A DNA stretch of 64,000 nt, taken from assembly GCA_017590115.1 (NCBI GenBank), contig JAGGNK010015558.1, forward strand, positions 607,841-671,840. The letters are read 5' to 3'. Below are positions 58,691 through 64,000 of this stretch, piece by piece (position 1 is the first letter of the stretch; each line of letters begins with the position of its first letter). The translations under genes were made by a program, and so were the position numbers. The stretch comes from Montifringilla adamsi. Taxonomy: Eukaryota; Chordata; Aves; Passeriformes; Passeridae. The notes under the pieces are model-generated. The model was not told the DNA's origin, did not search any database, and worked only from the letters and a program-made list of their open reading frames with translations.

Positions 58691-61600
58691 TTCTCCCCCG
58701 ACTCTAAAAAGACAACATCTATTCACACATGTTTAATGGCATTTGAAGTGAACTCCAATAATATGTAAAATAGGCTATCAGTGGGAAGTCCTCCATCTTC
58801 TTTCTAATGCTGTCTTTCAGGATGCAGAAGTGTCTTCAGTGCCACCCCTGCTCTGTAATCTGCTCCATCTTTAATACTGCAGGGATATTTTGTCTTTCTC
58901 CATGGAAGCAGTTAATAAAATTTATTGTTAGCTACAAACTCTATAAATGCAGTCTCTGGAAGATAAGCCAATGCAATATGCTGGCTTCAAAGCTGGCAGG
59001 ATCAAGCTAAGCAGGATCATTTGGCAGATTTCAGCCTGAAACAGAGCTGAATGCCAGCTCATGCAGGGTTACCAAAGGCAAGTTATTTGTCTTGTATTGC
59101 AAAGCAAGCATAACTTAAACTGAGATCTCCTTTAGTTCTTGAATCTCCCAAGGTGAGGATAGGGTTAAAAGAAAGGATTTTCTAAATCAAATTCTGTTCC
59201 AAAAAGGTTAGGGATAAAACTAGGAGCAATTATGTACTGTTATTAAAATAGGACCTAGATCTGAATGCCAGGAGCCTCACTAAACGCACTGAGATGACTC
59301 CTGCACCAAAGAATTTTCAATATGAACAGACAAGACAAAGACAGTACTGTTATTTTCATTTTACAAACACTGAATCTAGACACTGAGACTAAGTCACCAC
59401 AGCACGGTGATTAGGTCATTTGCCAAGGTCATATAAGGGCTCTGTGCTACAGCCCAGACCTGACTCTATTTGTGTAACTCATATATAGTTCTGTGCTTTG
59501 GAAGAACTTATCCTGAGTTTCCAGAATTGTATTGATCCAATTTTGATTTCCAGAATTAAAAGTCCGAAATCTCTGACTCTCACTGCACCCAATCTCCTCA
59601 GCAACAAAGTTTGAGTGCAGGAAGAATACATTTCTAGAAACCAAGCCATGCTTTTTATAGGCCTAGGCTCACATCCTAAAGAGCCTTTGATTCAGTCAGA
59701 CCTGTGTTTCCACCCTACATGCACACAAAACTCCAGGAACAGGTCATCTAAAGTTTGCTTGTTGTGTGAAAATGCCCATTTTTTATTGCTTACAAAATAG
59801 TGATAAGGAATCCTATCTAACAACAGCCTTGGGCATCTGGCCTGGCTAAAAGCTTTTGAAGTTATTTATTCCAACAATATTATAAAGATTGTTTTAATGA
59901 CTGTCTTACTTCAAAACAACACCAAAACCAACTCTTTATAAACAAAATCTCTATTCTATGGTCGAAAGTAATGAACTGGAGATTTCAAAGGTAGAACTGC
60001 CAGTGTTTAATTCTCACTTACTGTCAAGGGCATAAAGAACTTGATGACCCTTTGTATCCCTACAAAACTTTAACTATTTTGGGTCTTACATGGAGAATAC
60101 AACTGAGAATTACCCACATCTAGAATACTGTTGGGCTGTTTGGAATTACTGAGAAGTCTTTCAATTCAAACTCAAAGTGAAATATTTTAGGTGTAGTCTA
60201 CAATATGACATTGTTTTGCTCTGAAACAGATTGCTTATCTCTTCTGGTTGTTACTGTCTTCTGCCCTAGCATTTTAGAGGAAATGAATGGGGATGAGAGA
60301 GATGTTTCTCACCTGCCTGCATTTCTTGCTTAAGAAGCAAAACCATTTAAAAAACCATTTTACTCCTAACAGGTATGATAATTCACAGCAGTAATTTCTG
60401 GTGAGACTTGTACATCTTGTTGACTTGTCATTTTTTACTATGAAGAGGGCAAAACAATTTATATTACCATATTTTGCAAACATAATTTCAGGTGAATTTT
60501 TGACCTCCGCTACCTCTTTCACCATCATCTCTTTACTTAAAAGTCAAAGTGATTGGTTAATTTATTTCCCATTAAAACTGATAGCTCTTTTTTGATTATT
60601 CAACCTAGCAGGAGTAAGAAAAGATTTCTGCTTTTCTTCCAGCACTCATTCATGCCTTTGGATAGAGCTACACTAATTTTCTCAGGGATCGTCTGCTCCC
60701 AGTTAATGGAAATAATCCTTGAAAATCACTTATTTCTGCCTGAGACCACACATTGAAAGCAAATGTGAGATTAGCCAATTCTGATGATGTAGAAGCAGAA
60801 TCCCTTTTGTCCCAAGTTCTGAGCCCCAGTGTCAAACTCACCTCTTAAATTCTGTAGAAGGATGAAAACAAGGAAGGAGGAAATTATTTCTGGAAGTACA
60901 TTATTGCTATTACAGAAATACTATATAAGTTCATGTCATATTTTTTAAAAAATTAGCAAATTCATAGTTAATTAATAATGTAATTCCTATTATTTATCCT
61001 ATGGACCTGCACATGAATCAGTGATTTCCAGCACGACTGAGAAGGAGTCTGCAAGGAAGTCCAACATACAAAGAGGAAGTCCAACTCACTAACATAATAA
61101 TGGGGCTCTGGCATCTTCAAAGATATCAAACAAAAACCCAAAACTCAAAAACCCAAAAAACCCCAGTGCACACTTATTTTCTCACTAAATAATTCCAGCT
61201 TTGCAGATAGCATCGAACCATTACACAGGTTATGCTGCTTTTAAGAATATAACATTTCATTAATGATTCATATAGATGTTCAAAAAATCAGAAGGGTTTT
61301 GTTCACTTTGAAGAATGCTAACAGAATACTAAGCTGCAAATTAGAATATCAGATAAGCTAGTTCTTATTGACAAATTAATTACTTCTACAATTCATTGCA
61401 CTTTTTAAAATCAAAAACTCATTAAGCCAGTGGGTGAGCTGTTCTGAGGAAAAATAATCAGAAGATAATCATGCCAGACTGAATAATTTTATCTCCTCTC
61501 TTCCACTTCAGGCTTCTGTAGTGATCTAAAGGTTGGGATTTGAACTTCATTACAAACTGCTTATGAATATAATTCAGGTGGATGGGAAAGTAATTTGAAG

Positions 61601-64000
61601 GATTTTTATCCTGGTAATGAGTTGCCTTTGAAGCTCGTAAGCTGGTTGTTGGACAAATTTGTAAACAATTCATGTTTGTGTACAAGGAACTAGGACATTA
61701 AAAGTTTTGGTTTTTATTTATTAAATTAGTTTCTAAGCAAAGACTAAGGAATGCTGAATGACCTTTTGTCTTATTAAATACCCCTTTCCACTGCTCTAAT
61801 GGCTGAAAGTTTCTAGGAGTCAATCTCCCTGGGCTAAGACCATGTCCCTTTTTTCTCCCAAGCTACACCCTGGTCTAATAAAAGAGAGACTTTTTAACTT
61901 TACCTCCCTTACGTCCCTTCGATACTCAAAGCAACTTCATCAATATTCCTTTGAAAACCTGCTCATGCAGCATGTGCTCACCCAGCCCTTTCACAAGGGC
62001 TGTATCTCTGCAGATCGTGTTATTCAGCTGCCTCAACAGACACGAAAACCTGGCCTGGTAGCTGGTGCATCACGGTCACTAGAAAGCAGTGGCTGCACAG
62101 CATACATGCAGTATCACACTCATAAGCATTATCACCTCCTCATCTCATTTGCCTCGCACAGAAAGGGTTTTGCTGTGTGTGCTACTAGGAGCAAGGATTC
62201 TCTGTACAGAATGACACACTGCAGGCCCTGAGGAGCCCCCTCCATACAGCAGCAAGCAGGTACCATTACTGGCAATCCTGTTTGAGTGTTTCCTAAGACT
62301 GTGCTCTGCCTGACTGCTGCAAAAGAGGAGGGTTTCTGTAATGCATGCACACACACAGACACTCTTGGCTACTCTCATTGAGGTGTGCAGGTAAGGACAA
62401 AGGACAGCCACAAACCTTTTCAATAATCCATTTTTCCTGCAGCTGGCATCTCAGCACCCCACAGCCATGCTGTAAACCTTAGGGCCATTCTTGGACAAGC
62501 TCCCTTTCCCAGAGCACAGCATGCAGAAAACTCAAGGCCTAAGACTGACAGTCGTGTCCTCAGATTAGTGCAGCGCAGGTTGGGTTCGGCTTAGCACTCA
62601 GTACCTTCAAGAAATGAGTATGAACAATGTACTCCTAGCAACCCCAGACTTTGGCAGGGCCTGAGTTTTGAAGACTGCATGTTTCAGCTAGCTGCAGCCA
62701 TAAAAGCACTAACTCAGTAACTCAGTTTAAAGACACATTCCAGTGTGTCATACTAAGCCTCTAACAGCCCTCAGGAGGCTGTCTCAGCATGTGGCAATGC
62801 TACTCCCATGTTCACACACCTGGCAGAATAAATGTTTCTTTCAATTAAAAATGTCTTTAGGAATGCTAAGATAAGAAAGAGGTACACAGTGCTCGTTTGT
62901 ACGCTGGTATCTACAATTTTCAGCCTCTGAGGCAGACACAAAGAAAGCAGCAAACACAGAGTGTGTCTATTATTAATAAACTGGTTTTCCTCTGTGCACC
63001 TGAAAACATTTTCTCCTTGAAGACATACATAAGCATCAGTACATTACAGATGTAAAATTCCAAAAGACTGTGGGATCAAGCCTGTCCAGATAACAAGTTT
63101 AAGTACAAGCATTCTGGTCCATGCTGAAGGCAACATCTTGTTAACATGTCTCTTAGCAGTTTTTGACAAAATGTATTAGCTCATTACAGATAAGCCCTGA
63201 GCATAAGCAGTCTGGGTAATCTAAGTGAGAGAAAGAAAAGTTTTTCAAAAGGATGAACTGACAGAAAGAGGAAATTTAACTTCACCAAAGAGGCTGTCTC
63301 AGCAGCAGCTCCTGTAATACAAATCACAGAAATTTCAAATGCTTAGTGTTTTTCCTTGATTTTCCTTCAGCTTGCTGTTCCTAATAGTACTGGGTACTCA
63401 GACAAATTGTTTAGTCTTGGCATTGGTAACATATAAAACCATTTCAAATTTTATTTTTAAACTTAGTTTCTACCTTAAAAATATCTAAGGTTATTTATAA
63501 ACCTTTGACAGTTCACTTGAAATACTGTAAAAGACTGTCTCATTTTTCCTAGCTAAAACACTTCTAGCCTAAGCCCATTAAACGAGGAAAATAAGGCTTC
63601 TGCTAACATGAAACTCTGCATCCACAGAAACTAATGACAACATTTCCACAGACAACATTTCCACAGTAGGTCACAATATTGCTCCTTCAGACTTGCGTTA
63701 TATGAACATTAATTTGCCAAAATATGAAGGCAGAAATAAATACTTGAGATAAGACTGTGCAATACTGCATACAAAGTGCATTATAGAAAGGTTAGTAGAA
63801 TTTATATCAGTGAGTATATGTAGAGCTGTACATCAACTGATGAGCTTTATTACTCATTCTTGCTGGGAAGAATTATTATTCATTGCTCCAAATTCTTCAT
63901 TTCTAAAAACATATACATCGTCAGTATGGAAAAATATCTGGTGCTTTCTAAAATGTTTATTACTGCCCATTAGAAAAGAGAGTTCTAAACAAAAAGTATG
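58691..64000. other. non-coding stretch to window end
   Basis: No gene or named repeat recognised. The longest frame is 129 codons on the plus strand (61842-62231) without a known motif. A C-rich AAACCC-type low-complexity piece lies near 61128-61163, and a 15-bp tandem duplication at 63636-63665. Confidence 0.5.
63636..63665 (+). repeat. 15-bp perfect tandem duplication
   Basis: GACAACATTTCCACA occurs twice in direct succession. Confidence 0.95.

Noticed and set aside
61842..62231. 129-codon plus-strand frame
   Set aside because: No domain; histidine- and serine-rich chance-like translation.
1..64000. CRISPR array, bacterial operon, rRNA or tRNA gene
   Set aside because: No regularly spaced repeats, no dense coding, no cloverleaf or rRNA-like blocks seen; avian CR1 and LTR elements show this is vertebrate nuclear DNA.

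Overview
This window looks like nuclear DNA from a bird, probably a neoavian or passerine. The sequence is AT-rich and CpG-poor, with homopolymer runs and degraded interspersed repeats. Four truncated CR1 LINEs sit at about 19.7, 25.7, 31.9 and 58.2 kb. Five endogenous-retrovirus LTRs sit at 17.4, 20.2, 38.7-40.1 (one LTR nested in another), 41.5 and 51.2 kb, so six LTR copies in total. CR1 and ERV families were recognised from memory of avian repeats, without a database search.

I find no protein-coding gene, rRNA or tRNA that I can support. The longest open frames (139-208 codons) fall inside LTRs, in a pyrimidine-rich tract, or in unique sequence, with no recognised domain. Several of the better-looking ones have no ATG at their 5' end. 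The window is best read as intergenic DNA or one very large intron.

Layout. 1-17.4 kb: unique non-coding DNA with a (CT)n microsatellite, a T21 run and a C14 run. 16.6-20.8 kb: a G/T-rich simple repeat, an ERVL-type LTR, tandem duplications, a CR1 3' end, and a 613-bp solo LTR with a perfect 6-bp target-site duplication. 25.7-29.4 kb: CR1, an A42 tract and a long pyrimidine-rich strand. 31.9-33.95 kb: a plus-strand CR1, then a small CpG-dense patch next to a minus-strand open frame; this is the only place that hints at a promoter or exon. 38.7-42.15 kb: a retroviral cluster, with an ERVL-like LTR of about 1 kb interrupted by a younger 384-bp LTR (6-bp duplication), and another LTR 1.4 kb further on. 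43.7 kb: a perfect 14-bp hairpin. 51.2 kb: a compact 355-bp LTR that keeps CCAAT, TATA and poly(A) signals. 56.4-57.4 kb: a diverged direct-repeat pair. 58.2-58.7 kb: a CR1. The rest is non-coding DNA, with a few AT-rich stretches that could be conserved enhancers.

No genes are seen acting together here. The biology on view is layered retroelement insertion and possible regulatory DNA.
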